Positions 42,780-58,400 of a stretch of DNA of 64,000 nucleotides are shown here, piece after piece. Origin of the DNA: Eurosta solidaginis (Eukaryota > Arthropoda > Insecta > Diptera > Tephritidae). The stretch is taken from positions 195,422,028-195,486,027 of the forward strand of contig NC_090324.1 of the NCBI RefSeq assembly GCF_040869045.1, in the 5' to 3' direction. Numbering within the stretch: position 1 is the first letter of the stretch; each line of letters begins with the position of its first letter. The notes under the pieces were generated by a model. It did no database searches, was not told the origin of the DNA, and worked only from the letters and a program-made list of their open reading frames with translations. A program made the translations under genes and the position numbers.

Positions 42780-45700
42780 CTTAAATTTTCCCTTTAAATT
42801 TAACTTTGACTTTAACTTTAGCTTTAACTTTAATTTTAACTTTAACTTTAACTTTAACTTTAACCTTAATTTTAACTTTAACTTTAACTTTAACTTTAAC
42901 TTTAACTTTAACTTTAACTTTAACTTTAACTTAAACTTTAACTTTAACTATATTTTAACTTTAACTATATTTTAACTTTAACTTTAGCTTTAACTTTACC
43001 TTTACCTTTAATTTTAACTTTAACTTTAACCTTAACTTTAACATTAACTTTAACTTTGAATTTAACGTTAACTTTAACTTTAACTTTAACTTTAACTTTA
43101 GCTTTAACTTTAACTTTAACTTTAACTTTAACTTTAGCTTTAACTTTAACTTTAACTTTAATTTTAACTTTAACTTTAACATTTTTTTTTATTTTAACTT
43201 TAACTTCAACTTTAACTTTAACTTTAACTTTAACCTTAACCTTAACTTTAACTTTAATTTTAACTTTAACTTTAACTTTAACTTTAACTTTAACCTTAAC
43301 TTTAACTTTAACTTTGACTTTGACTTTAACTTTAACTTTCATTTTAACTTTAGCTTTATTTTTAACTTTAACTTCAACTATAACTTTAACTTTAACCTTA
43401 ACTTTAACTTTAACTTTAACTTTAACTTTAAGTTTAAATTTATCTTTAACTTTAACTTAAACTTTAACTTTGACTTTAACTTTAGCTTTAACTTTAACTT
43501 TAACTTTAACTTTAACTTTAACTTTAAATTTTAACTTTAACTTTAACCTTAACCTTAACCTTAACTTTAACTTTTACTTTGACTTTAACTTTCATTTTAA
43601 CTTTGACTTTAACTTTCATTTCAACTTTAACTTTATTTTTAACTTTAACTTTAACTTCAACTTTAACTTTAACTTTATCTTTAACTTTTACTTTAACTTT
43701 AACTTTACCTTTAACTTTAACTTTAACTTTAACTTTAACTTTAATTTTAACTTTAACTTTAACTTTACCTTTAACTTTAATTTTAACTTTAACTTTAACT
43801 TTAATTTTAACTTTAACTTTAACTTTAACATTAACTTTAACTTTAACTTTATATTTAACTTTAACTTTAACTTTAACTTTAACTTTAAATTTAACTTTAA
43901 TTTTAACTTTAACTTTAACTTTAACTTTAACTTTAACTTTAACTTTAACTTTAACTTAAACTTAAACTTTAATTTTAAATTTAACTTTGACTTTAACTTT
44001 AGCTTTAACTTTAACTTTAACTTTAACTTTAAATTTAACTTTAACTTTAACTTTCACTTTCCCTTTAACTTTAACTTTAACTTTAACTTTAACTTTCCCT
44101 TTAACTTTAACTTTAACTTTAACTTTAGCTTTAACTTTAACTTTAACTTTAACTTTAACTTTAAATTTATCTTTAACTTTAACTTCAACTTTAACTTTAA
44201 CTTTATCTTTAAAAATTAACTTTAACTTAAACTTTAACTTTAACTTTAACTTTAATTTTAACTTTAACTTTAACTTTAACTTTCCCTTTAACTTTAACTT
44301 TAACTTTCCCTTTAACTTTAACTTTAACTTTAACTTTAACTTTAACTTTAACTTTAACTTTAACTTTAAATTTATCTTTAACTTTAACTTTAACATTAAT
44401 AACTTTAACTTTAACTTTAAATTTAACTTTAACTTTATCTTTAACTTTAACTTTAGCTTTAACTTTAACTTTAACTTTAACTTTAACTTTAAATTTAACT
44501 TTAACTTTAAATTTAACTTTAACTTCTACTTTAACTTTAACTTTAACTTTAAATTTAACTTTAACTTTAACTTTAACTTTAACTTTAACTGTAACTTTAA
44601 CTTTAACTTAACTTTAACTTTAACTTTAGCTTTAACTTTAACTTTAATTTTCCCTTTAACTTTAACTTAAATTTTCCCTTTAACTTTAACTTTGACTTTA
44701 ACTTTAGCTTTAACTTTAATTTTAAATTTAACTTTAACTTTAACCTTAACTTTAACTTTAACTTTAACTTTAACTTTAACTTTAACTTTAACTTTAACTT
44801 TAACTTTAACTTTAACTTTAACTTTAACTTTAACTTTAACTTTAACTTTAACTTTAACTTTAACTTTAACTTTACCTTTAACTTTAACTTAAACTTTAAC
44901 TTTAACTTTAACTTTAACTATATTTTAACTTTAACTTTAACTTTAACTTTAGCTTTAACTTTACCTTTACCTTTACCTTTACCTTTAACTTTAACTTTAA
45001 CTTTAACCTTAACTTTAACTTTAACTTTAACTTTAACTTTAACTTTAGCTTTAACTTTAACTTTAACTTTAACTTTAGCTTTAACTTTAACTTTAACTTT
45101 AACTTTAACTTTAACTTTAACTTTAACTTTAATTTTAACTTTAACTTTAACTTTTTTTTTTATTTTAACTTTAACTTCAACTTTAACTTTAACTTTAACT
45201 TTAACCTTAACCTTAACTTTAACTTTAACTTTAACTTTAACTTTAACTTTAACTTTAACTTTAACTTTAACTTTAACTTTAACTTTAACTTTAACTTTAA
45301 CTTTAACCTTAACTTTAACTTTAACTTTGACTTTGACTTTAACTTTAACTTTCATTTTAACTTTAGCTTTATTTTTAACTTTAACTTCAACTTTAACTTT
45401 AACTTTAACTTTAAATTTAACTATATTTTCAACTTTAACTTTAACTTTAACATAAACCTTAACTTTAACTTTAACTTTAACTTTAACTTTAACTTTAACT
45501 TTAACTTTAAATTTAACTTTAACTTTAACTTTAACTTTAACTTAAATTTCAACTTTAACTTTAACTTCAACTTTAACTTTAACTTTAACTTTAACTTTAA
45601 CTTTAACTTTAAATTTAACTTTAAATTTAACTTTAACTTTAACTTTAAACTTAACCCTAACTTTAACTTTAAATTTAACTTTAAATTTAAATTTAACTTT

Positions 45701-48700
45701 AACTTTAACTTTAACCTTAACTTTAACTTTAACTTTAACTTTGACTTTGACTTTAACTTTCATTTTAACTTTAACGTTATTTTTAACTTTAACTTTAACT
45801 TTAACTTTAACTTTAACCTTAACTTTAACTTTAACTTTAACTTTAACTTTAATTTTAAATTTATCTTTAACTTAAACTTTAATTTTAACTTCGACTTTAA
45901 CTTTAGCTTTAACTTTAACTTTAACTTTAACTTTAAATTTTAACTTTAACTTTAACCTTAGCTTTAACCTTAACTTTAACTTTAACTTTGACTTTAACTT
46001 TCATTTTAACTTTGACTTTAACTTTCATTTCAACTTTAACTTTATTTTTAACTTTAACTTTAACTTCAACTTAAACTTTAACTTTAACTTTATCTTTAAC
46101 TTTTACTTTAACTTTAACTTTAACTTTAACTTTACCTTTAACTTTAACTTTAACTTTAACTTTAATTTTAACTTTAACTTTAACTTTAACTTTAATTTTA
46201 ACTTTAACTTTAACTTTAACCTTAACTTTAACTTTAACTTTAACTTTATATTTAACTTTAACTTTAACTTTAACTTTAACTTTAACTTTAACTTTAACTT
46301 TATCTTTAACTTTAAATTTAACTTTAATTTTAACTTTAACTTTAACTTTAACTTTAACTTTAACTTTAACTTTAACTTAAACTTAAACTTTAACTTTAAT
46401 TTTAAATTTAACTTTGACTTTAACTTTAGCTTTAACTTTAACTTTAACTTTAAATTTAACTTTAACTTTAACTTTAACTTTAATTTTAACTTTAACTTTA
46501 ACTTTAACCTTAACTTTAACTTTAAATTTAACTTTAACTTTAACCTTAAAAGTAACTTTAACTTTAACTTTAATTTTAACTTTAACTTTAACTTTAAACT
46601 TTAACTTTAACCTTAGCTTTAACTTTAACTTTAACTTTAACTTTAACTTTAACTTTAACTTTAACTTTAACTTTAACTTTAACTTTAACTTTAACTTTAA
46701 CTTTAACTTTAACTTTAACTTTAACTTTAACTTTCCCTTTAACTTTAACTTTAACTTTAACTTTCCCTTTAACTTTAACTTTCCCTTTAACTTTACCTTT
46801 AACTTTAGCTTTAACTTTAACTTTAACTTTAACTTTAACTTTAACTTTAACTTTAACTTTAACTTTAACTTTAACTTTAACTTTAAATTTATCTTTAACT
46901 TTAACTTTAACTTCAACTTTAACTTTAAATTTAACTTTAAATTTAACTATATTTTCAACTTTGACTTTAACTTCAACTTTAACTTTAACTTTAAATTTAA
47001 CTATATTTTCAACTTTAACTTTAAATTTATCTTTAACTTTAACTTTAACTTTAACTTCAACTTTAACTTTAAATTTAACTATATTTTCAATTTTAACTTT
47101 AACTTCAACTTTAACTTTCCCTTTAACTTTAACTTTAACTTTCCCTTTAACTTTAACTTTAACTTTCCCTTTAACTTTACCTTTAACTTTAGCTTTAACT
47201 TTAACTTTAACTTTAACTTTAACTTTAAATTTATCTTTAACTTTAACTTTAACTTCAACTTTAACCTTAACTTTAAATTTAACTTTAAATTTAACTATAT
47301 TTTCAACTTTAACTTTAACTTCAACTTTAACTTTAACTTTAAATTTAACTATATTTTCAACTTTAACTTTAACTTTAACATTAACCTTAACTTTAACTTT
47401 AACTTTAAATTTAACTTTAACTTTAACTTAAATTTTAACTTCAACTTTAACTTTAATTTTAACCTTAACCTTAACTTTAACTTTAAATTTAAATTTAACT
47501 TTAACTTTAACTTTAACTTTAACTTTAACTTTAACCTTAACTTTACCTTTAACTTTAACTTTAACTTTAACTTTAACTTTAACTTTAACTTTAAATTTAA
47601 CTTTAACTTTAACTTTAACTTTGACTTTGACTTTAACTTTCATTTTAACTTTAACTTTATTTTTAACTTTAACTTTAACTTTAATTTTAACTTTAACTTT
47701 AACTTTAACTTTAACTTTAATTTTACCTTTAACTTTAACTTTAACTTTTACTTTAACTTTAACTTTAACTTTAACTTTAACTTTAACTTTAACTTTAACT
47801 TTAACTTTAACTTTAACTTTAACTTTAACTTTAACTTTAACTTTAACTTTAACTTTAACTTTAACTTTAACTTTAACTTTAACTTTCCCTTTAACTTTAA
47901 CTTTAACTTTAACTTTCCCTTTAACTTTAAAGTTCCCTTTAACTTTACCTTTAACTTTAGCTTTAACTTTAACTTTAACTTTAACTTTAACTTTACTTTA
48001 ACTTTAACTTTAACTTTAACTTTAACTTTAACTTTAACTTTAAATTTATCTTTAACTTTAACTTCAACTTTAACTTTAAATTTAACTTTAAATTTAACTA
48101 TATTTTCAACTTTAACTTTAACTTCAACTTTAACTTTAACTTTAAATTTAACTATATTTTCAACTTTAACTTTAAATTTATCTTTAACTTTAACTTTAAC
48201 TTCAACTTTAACTTTAAATTTAACTATATTTTCAACGTTAACTTTAACTTCAACTTTAACTTTCCCTTTAACTTTAACTTTAACTTTCCCTTTAACTTTA
48301 ACTTTAACTTTCCCTTTAACTTTACCTTTAACTTTAGCTTTAACTTTAACTTTAACTTTAACTTTAACTTTAACTTTAACTTTAACTTTAAATTTATCTT
48401 TAACTTTAACTTTAACTTCAACTTTAACCTTAACTTTAAATTTAACTTTAAATTTAACTATATTTTCGACTTTAACTTTAACTTCAACTTTAACTTTAAC
48501 TTTAAATTTAACTATATTTTCAACTTTAACTTTAACTTTAACATTAACCTTAACTTTAACTTTAACTTTAAATTTAACTTTAACTTTAACTTAAATTTTA
48601 ACTTCAACTTTAACTTTAATTTTAACCTTAACCTTAACTTTAACTTTAAATTTAAATTTAACTTTAACTTTAACTTTAACTTTAACTTTAACTTTAACCT

Positions 48701-49900
48701 TAACTTTAACTTTAACTTTAACTTTAACTTTAACTTTAACTTTAACTTTAACTTTAAATTTAACTTTAACTTTAACTTTAACTTTGACTTTGACTTTAAC
48801 TTTCATTTTAACTTTAACTTTATTTTTAACTTTAACTTTAACTTTAATTTTAACTTTAACTTTAACTTAACTTTAACTTTAACTTTAATTTTACTTTAGC
48901 TTTATCTTTAACTTTAACTTTAACTTTAAATTTTAATTTTAACTTTAACCTAAACTTTTACTTTAAGTTTGACTTTAACTTTAACTTTCATTTTAACTTT
49001 AACTTTATTTTTAACTTTAACTTTAACTTTAATTTTATCTTTAACTTTAACTTTAATTTTAAATTTTAACTTTAACTTTAACCTTAACTTTAACCTTAAC
49101 TTTAATTTTAACTTTGACTTTAACCTTAACTTTCATTTTAACTATAACTTTATTTTTAACTTTAAATTTAACTTTAACTTTATCTTTAACTTTAACTTTA
49201 ACTTTAACTTTAACTTTAACTTTAACTTTAACTTTAACTTTAACTTTAACTTTAACTTTAACTTTAACTTTAACTTTAACTTTAACTTTAACTTTAACTT
49301 TAACTTCAACTTTAACTTTAACTTTAACTTTAACTTTAACTTTAACTTTAACTTTAACTTTAACTTTAACTTTAACTTTAACTTTAACTTTAACTTTAAC
49401 TTTAACTTTAACTTTAACTTTAACTTTAACTTTAACTTTAACTTTAACTTTAACTTTAACTTTAACTTTAACTTTAACTTTAACTTTAACTTTAACCTTA
49501 ACTTTAACTTTAACTTTATCTTTAACTTTAACTTTAACTTTATCTTTATCTTTAACTTTAACTTTAACTTTAACTTTAACTTTAACTTTAACTTTAACTT
49601 TAACTTTAACTTTATCTTTAACTTTAACTTTAAATTTAACTTTAACTTTAATTTTAACTTTAACTTTAACTTTAACTTTAACTTTAACTTTAACTTTAAC
49701 TTTCATTTTAAATTTAACTTTGACTTTAACTTTAGTTTTAACTTTAATTTTAACTTTAACTTTAACTTTAAATTTAACTTTAACTTTAACTTTAACTTTA
49801 ACTTTAACTTTAACTTTAACTTTAACTTTAACTTTAACTTTAACTTTAACTTTAACTTTAACTTTAACTTTAACTTTAACTTTAACTTTAACTTTAACTT
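42780..49900 (+). repeat. Higher-order block A of the hexamer array (copy 1)
   Basis: About 7.1 kb of ordered variant hexamers that recurs at 55470-62510. Matching landmarks are ACATTAACTTTAACTTTGAA at 43041 and 55741, and TTTCATTTTAAATTTAAC at 49701 and 62317. Copy 1 also contains an internal ~1.16 kb duplication (47.4 against 48.6 kb). Confidence 0.9.
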
Positions 49901-52900
49901 TAACCTTAACTTTAACTTTAACTTTAACTTTAACCTTAAATATAACTTTAACTTTAATTTTAACTTTAACTTTAATTTTAACTTTAACTTTAACCTTAAC
50001 TTTAAATTTTAACTTTAACTTTAACCTTAACTTTAACTTTAATTTTAACTTTAACTTTAACTTTAACTTTAACTTTAACTTTAACTTTAACTTTAACTTT
50101 AACTTTAACTTTAACTTTAACTTTAACTTTAACTTTAACTTTAACTTTAACTTTATCTTTAACTTTAACTTTAACTTTAACTTTAACTTTAACTTTAACT
50201 TTAACTTTAACCTTAACTTTAACTTTAACTTTAACTTTAACTTTAAATTTAACTTTAACTTTAACTTTAAACTTAAATATAACTTTAACCTTAATTTTAA
50301 CTTTAACTTTAATTTTAACTTTAACTTTACCCTTAACTTTAAATTTTAACTTTAACTTTAACTTTAACTTTAACTTTAACTTTAACTTTAACTTTAACTT
50401 TAACTTTAACTTTAACTTTAACTTTAACTTTAACTTTAACTTTAACTTTAACCTTAACTTTAACTTTAACTTTAACTTTAACTTTAATTTTAAATTTAAC
50501 TTTAACTTTAACTTTAAACTTAAATATAACTTTAACCTTAATTTTAACTTTAACTTTAATTTTAACTTTAACTTTAACCTTAACTTTAAATTTTAACTTT
50601 AACTTTAACCTTAACTTTAATTTTAACTTTAACTTTAACTTTAACTTTAACGTTAACTTTAACTTTAACCTTAACTTTAACTTTAACTTTAACTTTAACT
50701 TTAAATTTAACTTTAACTTTAACTTTAACTTTAACTTTAAACTTAAATATAACTTTAACTTTAATTTTAACTTTAACTTTAATTTTAACTTTAACTTTAA
50801 CCTTAACTTTAAATTTTAACTTTAACTTTAACTTTAACTTTAACTTTAACTTTAACTTTAACTTTAACTTTAACTTTAACTTTAACTTTAACTTTAACTT
50901 TATCTTTAACTTTATCTTTAACTTTAACTTTAACTTTAACCTTAACTTTAACTTTAACTTTATCTTTAACTTTAGCTTTAACTTTAACTTTAAATTTAAC
51001 TTTAACTTTAAATTTAACTTTAACTCTACTTTAACTTTAACTTTAAATTTAACTTTAGCTTTAACTTTAACTTTAACTATAACTATAACTTTAACTTTAA
51101 CTTTAACTTTAACTTTAAATTTATCTTTAACTTTAACTTTAACTTCAACTTCAACTTCAACTTCAACTTTAACTTTAACTTTAACTTTAACTATAACTTT
51201 AACTTTAACTTTAATTTTAACTTTAACTTTAACTTTAGCTTTAACTTTAACTTTAACTTTAACTTTAAATTTAACTTTAACTTTAAATTTAACTTCATCT
51301 TCAACTTTAACTTTAACTTTAAATTTAACTTTAACTTTAACTTTAACTTTAACTTTAACTTTAACTTTAACTTTAACTTTAGCTTTAACTTTAACTTTAA
51401 CTTTAAATTTAACTTTAACTTTAAATTTAACTTTAACTTCTACTTTAACTTTAACTTTAGCTTTAACTTTAACTTTAACTTTAAATTTAACTTTAACTTT
51501 AAATTTAACTTTAACTTCTACTTTAACTTTAACTTTAAATTTAACTTTAACTTTAACTTTAACTATAACTTTAACTTTAACTTTAACTTTAACTTTAAAT
51601 TTATCTTTAACTTTAACTTTAACTTCAACTTCAACTTCAACTTTAACTTTAACTTTAACTTTAACTTTAACTTTAACTATAACTATAACTTTAACTTTAA
51701 CTTTAATTTTAACTTTAACTTTAACTTTAACTTTAACTTTAACTTTAACTTCAACTTTAATTTTTAACTTTAAATTTATCTTTAACTTTAACTTTAACTT
51801 CAACTTCAACTTTAACTTTAACTTTAACTTTAACTTTAACTTTAACTTTAACTTTAACTATAACTTTAACTTTAACTTTAAATTTAACTTTAACTTTAAT
51901 TTTAACTTTAACTTTAACTTTAACTTTAATTTTAACTTTAACTTTAACTTTAACTTTAACTTTAACTTTAACTTTAACTTTAACTTTAATTTTAACTTCA
52001 ACTTTAACTTTAACTTTAATTTTAACTTTAACTTTAACTTTAACTTTAACTTTAACTTTAACTTTAACTTTAACTTTAACTTTAACTTTAACTTTAACTT
52101 TAACTTTAACTTTAACTTTAACTTCAACTTCAACTTTAACTTTAACTTTAAATTTATCTTTAACTTTAACTTCAACTTCAACTTTAATTTTAACTTTAAA
52201 TTTATCTTTAACTTTAACTTTAACTTCAACTTCAACTTTAACTTTAACTTTAACTTTAACTTTAACTTTAACTTTAACTTTAACTTTAACTTTAACTTTA
52301 ACTTTAACTTTAACTTTAACTTTAACTTTAACTTTAACTATAACTTTAACTTTAACTTTAACTTTAACTTTAACTTTAATTTTAACTTTAACTTTAACTT
52401 TAATTTTAACTTTAACTTTAACTTTAATTTTAACTTTAACTTTAACTTTAACTTTAATTTTAACTTCAACTTTAACTTTAATTTTAACTTTAACTTTAAC
52501 TTTAACTTTAACTTTAACTTTAACTTTAACTTCAACTTTAACTTTAACTTTAAATTTATCTTTAACTTTAACTTTAACTTCAACTTCAACTTTAACTTTA
52601 ACTTTAACTTTAACTATAACTTTAACTTTAACTTTAAATTTAACTTTAACTTTAACTTTAATTTTAACTTTAACTTTAACTTTAACTTTAATTTTAACTT
52701 TAACTTTAACTTTAACTTTAACTTTAACTTTAACTTTAACTTTAACTTTAATTTTAACTTCAACTTTAACTTTAACTTTAATTTTAACTTTAACTTTAAC
52801 TTTAACTTTAACTTTAACTTTAACTTTAACTTTAACTTTAACTTTAACTTTAACTTTAACTTTAACTTTAACTTTAACTTTAACTTTAACTTTAACTTCA

Positions 52901-53449
52901 ACTTCAACTTTAACTTTAACTTTAAATTTATCTTTAACTTTAACTTCAACTTCAACTTTAATTTTAACTTTAAATTTATCTTTAACTTTAGCTTTAACTT
53001 TAACTTTAACTTTAACTTTAAATTTAACTTTAACTTTAACTTTAACTTTAAATTTATCTTTAACTTTAACTTTAACTTCAACTTTAACTTTAACTTTAAC
53101 TATAACTTTAACTTTAACTTTAACTTTAACTTTAACTTTAACTTTAACTTTAACTTTAACTTTAACTTTAACTTTAACTTCAACTTCAACTTTAACTTTA
53201 ACTTTAAATTTATCTTTAACTTTAACTTCAACTTCAACTTCAACTTTAACTTTAATTTTAACTTTAACTTTATCTTTATCTTTATCTTTAACTTTAACTT
53301 TAACTTTAACTTTAACTTTAATTTTAACTTTAACTTTAACTTTAATTTTAAATTTAACTTTGACTTTAACTTTAGCTTTAACTTTAACTTTAACTTTAAC
53401 TTTAACTTTAACCTTAAATTTAACTTTAACTTTAACTTTAACTTTTTAG

Positions 53450-55470
53450 CTTTAACTTTAACTTTAACTTTAACTTTAACTTTAACTTTAACTTTAAATT
53501 TATCTTTAACTTTAACATTAATAACTTTAACTTTAACTTTAAATTTAACTTTAACTTTATCTTTAACTTTAACTTTAGCTTTAGCTTTAACTTTAACTTT
53601 AACTTTAAATTTAACTTTAACTTTAAATTTAACTTTAACTTTAAATTTAACTTTAACTTCTACTTTAACTTTAACTTTAACTTAAACTTTAAATTTAACT
53701 TTAACTTTAACTTTAACTTTAACTTTAACTTTAACTTTAACTTTAACTTTAACTTTAACTTTAACTTTAACTTTAACTTTAACTTTAACTTTAACTTTAA
53801 CTTAACTTTAACTTTAACTTTAGCTTTAACTTTAACTTTAATTTTCCCTTTAACTTTAACTTTAATTTTCCCTTTAACTTTAACTTTGACTTTAACTTTA
53901 ACTTTAATTTTAAATTTAACTTTAACTTTAACCTTAACTTTAACTTTAACTTTAACTTTAACTTTAACTTTAACTTTAACTTTAACTTTAACTTTAACTT
54001 TAACTTTAACTTTAACTTTACCTTTAACTTTAACTTAAACTTTAACTTTAACTTTAACTATATTTTAACTTTAACTTTAACTTTAACTTTAGCTTTAACT
54101 TTACCTTTACCTTTACCTTTAACTTTAACTTTAACTTTAACCTTAACTTTAACTTTAACTTTAACTTTAACTTTAACTTTAACTTTAACTTTAGTTTTAA
54201 CTTTAACTTTAACTTTAACTTTAGCTTTAACTTTAACTTTAACTTTAATTTTAACTTTAACTTTAACTTTAACTTTTTTTTTTATTTTAACTTTAACTTC
54301 AACTTTAACTTTAACTTTAACTTTAACCTTAACCTTAACTTTAACTTTAACTTTAACTTTAACTTTAACTTTAACTTTAACTTTAACTTTAACTTTAACT
54401 TTAACTTTAACTTTAACTTTAACTTTAACTTTAACTTTAACTTTAAATTTAACTTTAACTTTAACCTTAACTTTAACTTTAACTTTGACTTTGACTTTAA
54501 CTTTAACTTTCATTTTAATTTTAGCTTTATTTTTAACTTTAACTTCAACTTTAACTTTAACTTTAACTTTAAATTTAACTATATTTTCAACTTTAACTTT
54601 AACTTTAACATAAACCTTAACTTTAACTTTAACTTTAACTTTAACTTTAACTTTAACTTTAAATTTAACTTTAACTTTAACTTTAACTTTAACTTAAATT
54701 TTAACTTTAACTTTAACTTCAACTTTAACTTTAACTTTAACTTTAGCTTTAACTTTAACTTTAAATTTAACTTTAACTTTAACTTTAACTTTAAACTTAA
54801 CCCTAACTTTAACTTTAAATTTAACTTTAAATTTAAATTTAACTTTAACTTTAACTTTAACCTTAACTTTAACTTTAACTTTAACTTTAACTTTGACTTT
54901 GACTTTAACTTTCATTTTAACTTTAACGTTATTTTTAACTTTAACTTTAACTTTAACCTTAACTTTAACTTTAACTTTAACTTTAATTTTAACTTTATCT
55001 TTAACTTAAACTTTAATTTTAACTTCGACTTTAACTTTAGCTTTAACTTTAACTTTAACTTTAACTTTAAATTTTAACTTTAACTTTAACCTTAGCTTTA
55101 ACCTTAACTTTAACTTTAACTTTGACTTTAACTTTCATTTTAACTTTGACTTTAACTTTCATTTCAACTTTAACTTTATTTTTAACTTTAACTTTAACTT
55201 CAACTTCAACTTTAACTTTAACTTTATCTTTAACTTTTACTTTAACTTTAACTTTACCTTTAACTTTAACTTTAACTTTAATTTTAACTTTAACTTTAAC
55301 TTTAATTTTAACTTTAACTTTAACTTTAACTTTAACCTTAACTTTAACTTTAACTTTATATTTAACTTTAACTTTAACTTTAACTTTAACTTTAACTTTA
55401 ACTTTATCTTTAACTTTAAATTTAACTTTAATTTTAACTTTAACTTTAACTTTAGCTTTAACTTTAACTT
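53450..55470 (+). repeat. Partial third copy of part of the higher-order block
   Basis: Its variant order matches about 44.4-46.37 kb (offset about 9.12-9.15 kb) and 57.1-59.03 kb. Shared landmarks are the poly-T run near 54274, AACATAAACCTTAAC near 54606 and ACGTTATTTTTAAC near 54926. Confidence 0.8.
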
Positions 55471-58400
55471 AAATTTTCCCTTTAAATTTAACTTTGACTT
55501 TAACTTTAGCTTTAACTTTAATTTTAACTTTAACTTTAACTTTAACTTTAACCTTAATTTTAACTTTAACTTTAACTTTAACTTTAACTTTAACTTTAAC
55601 TTTAACTTTAACTTTAACTTTAACTTTAACTTAAACTTTAACTTTAACTATATTTTAACTTTAACTATATTTTAACTTTAACTTTAGCTTTAACTTTACC
55701 TTTACCTTTAATTTTAACTTTAACTTTAACCTTAACTTTAACATTAACTTTAACTTTGAATTTAACGTTAACTTTAACTTTAACTTTAACTTTAACTTTA
55801 GCTTTAACTTTAACTTTAACTTTAACTTTAACTTTAGCTTTAACTTTAACTTTAACTTTAATTTTAACTTTAACTTTAACATTTTTTTTTATTTTAACTT
55901 TAACTTCAACTTTAACTTTAACTTTAACTTTAACCTTAACCTTAACTTTAACTTTAATTTTAACTTTAACTTTAACTTTAACTTTAACTTTAACCTTAAC
56001 TTTAACTTTAACTTTGACTTTGACTTTAACTTTAACTTTCATTTTAACTTTAGCTTTATTTTTAACTTTAACTTCAACTTTAACTTTAACTTTAACCTTA
56101 ACTTTAACTTTAACTTTAACTTTAACTTTAAGTTTAAATTTATCTTTAACTTTAACTTAAACTTTAACTTTGACTTTAACTTTAGCTTTAACTTTAACTT
56201 TAACTTTAACTTTAACTTTAACTTTAACTTTAAATTTTAACTTTAACTTTAACCTTAACCTTAACCTTAACTTTAACTTTTACTTTGACTTTAACTTTCA
56301 TTTTAACTTTGACTTTAACTTTCATTTCAACTTTAACTTTATTTTTAACTTTAACTTTAACTTCAACTTTAACTTTAACTTTATCTTTAACTTTTACTTT
56401 AACTTTAACTTTACCTTTAACTTTAACTTTAACTTTAACTTTAACTTTAATTTTAACTTTAACTTTAACTTTACCTTTAACTTTAATTTTAACTTTAACT
56501 TTAACTTTAATTTTAACTTTAACTTTAACTTTAACATTAACTTTAACTTTAACTTTATATTTAACTTTAACTTTAACTTTAACTTTAACTTTAAATTTAA
56601 CTTTAATTTTAACTTTAACTTTAACTTTAACTTTAACTTTAACTTTAACTTAAACTTAAACTTTAATTTTAAATTTAACTTTGACTTTAACTTTAGCTTT
56701 AACTTTAACTTTAACTTTAACTTTAAATTTAACTTTAACTTTAACTTTCACTTTCCCTTTAACTTTAACTTTAACTTTAACTTTAACTTTCCCTTTAACT
56801 TTAACTTTAACTTTAACTTTAGCTTTAACTTTAACTTTAACTTTAACTTTAACTTTAAATTTATCTTTAACTTTAACTTCAACTTTAACTTTAACTTTAT
56901 CTTTAAAAATTAACTTTAACTTAAACTTTAACTTTAACTTTAACTTTAACTTTAATTTTAACTTTAACTTTAACTTTAACTTTAACTTTCCCTTTAACTT
57001 TAACTTTAACTTTCCCTTTAACTTTAACTTTAACTTTAACTTTAACTTTAACTTTAACTTTAAATTTATCTTTAACTTTAACTTTAACATTAATAACTTT
57101 AACTTTAACTTTAAATTTAACTTTAACTTTATCTTTAACTTTAACTTTAGCTTTAACTTTAACTTTAACTTTAACTTTAACTTTAACTTTAAATTTAACT
57201 TTAACTTTAAATTTAACTTTAACTTCTACTTTAACTTTAACTTTAACTTTAAATTTAACTTTAACTTTAACTTTAACTTTAACTTTAACTTTAACTTTAA
57301 CTTAACTTTAACTTTAACTTTAGCTTTAACTTTAACTTTAATTTTCCCTTTAACTTTAACTTAAATTTTCCCTTTAACTTTAACTTTGACTTTAACTTTA
57401 GCTTTAACTTTAATTTTAAATTTAACTTTAACTTTAACCTTAACTTTAACTTTAACTTTAACTTTAACTTTAACTTTAACTTTAACTTTAACTTTAACTT
57501 TAACTTTAACTTTAACTTTAACTTTAACTTTAACTTTAACTTTAACTTTAACTTTACCTTTAACTTTAACTTAAACTTTAACTTTAACTTTAACTATATT
57601 TTAACTTTAACTTTAACTTTAACTTTAGCTTTAACTTTACCTTTACCTTTACCTTTACCTTTAACTTTAACTTTAACTTTAACCTTAACTTTAACTTTAA
57701 CTTTAACTTTAACTTTAGCTTTAACTTTAACTTTAACTTTAACTTTAGCTTTAACTTTAACTTTAACTTTAACTTTAACTTTAACTTTAACTTTAATTTT
57801 AACTTTAACTTTAACTTTTTTTTTTATTTTAACTTTAACTTCAACTTTAACTTTAACTTTAACTTTAACTTTAACCTTAACCTTAACTTTAACTTTAACT
57901 TTAACTTTAACTTTAACTTTAACTTTAACTTTAACTTTAACTTTAACTTTAACTTTAACTTTAACTTTAACCTTAACTTTAACTTTAACTTTGACTTTGA
58001 CTTTAACTTTAACTTTCATTTTAACTTTAGCTTTATTTTTAACTTTAACTTCAACTTTAACTTTAACTTTAACTTTAAATTTAACTATATTTTCAACTTT
58101 AACTTTAACTTTAACATAAACCTTAACTTTAACTTTAACTTTAACTTTAACTTTAACTTTAACTTTAACTTTAACTTTAACTTTAAATTTAACTTTAACT
58201 TTAACTTTAACTTTAACTTAAATTTCAACTTTAACTTTAACTTCAACTTTAACTTTAACTTTAACTTTAACTTTAACTTTAAATTTAACTTTAAATTTAA
58301 CTTTAACTTTAACTTTAAACTTAACCCTAACTTTAACTTTAAATTTAACTTTAAATTTAAATTTAACTTTAACTTTAACTTTAACCTTAACTTTAACTTT

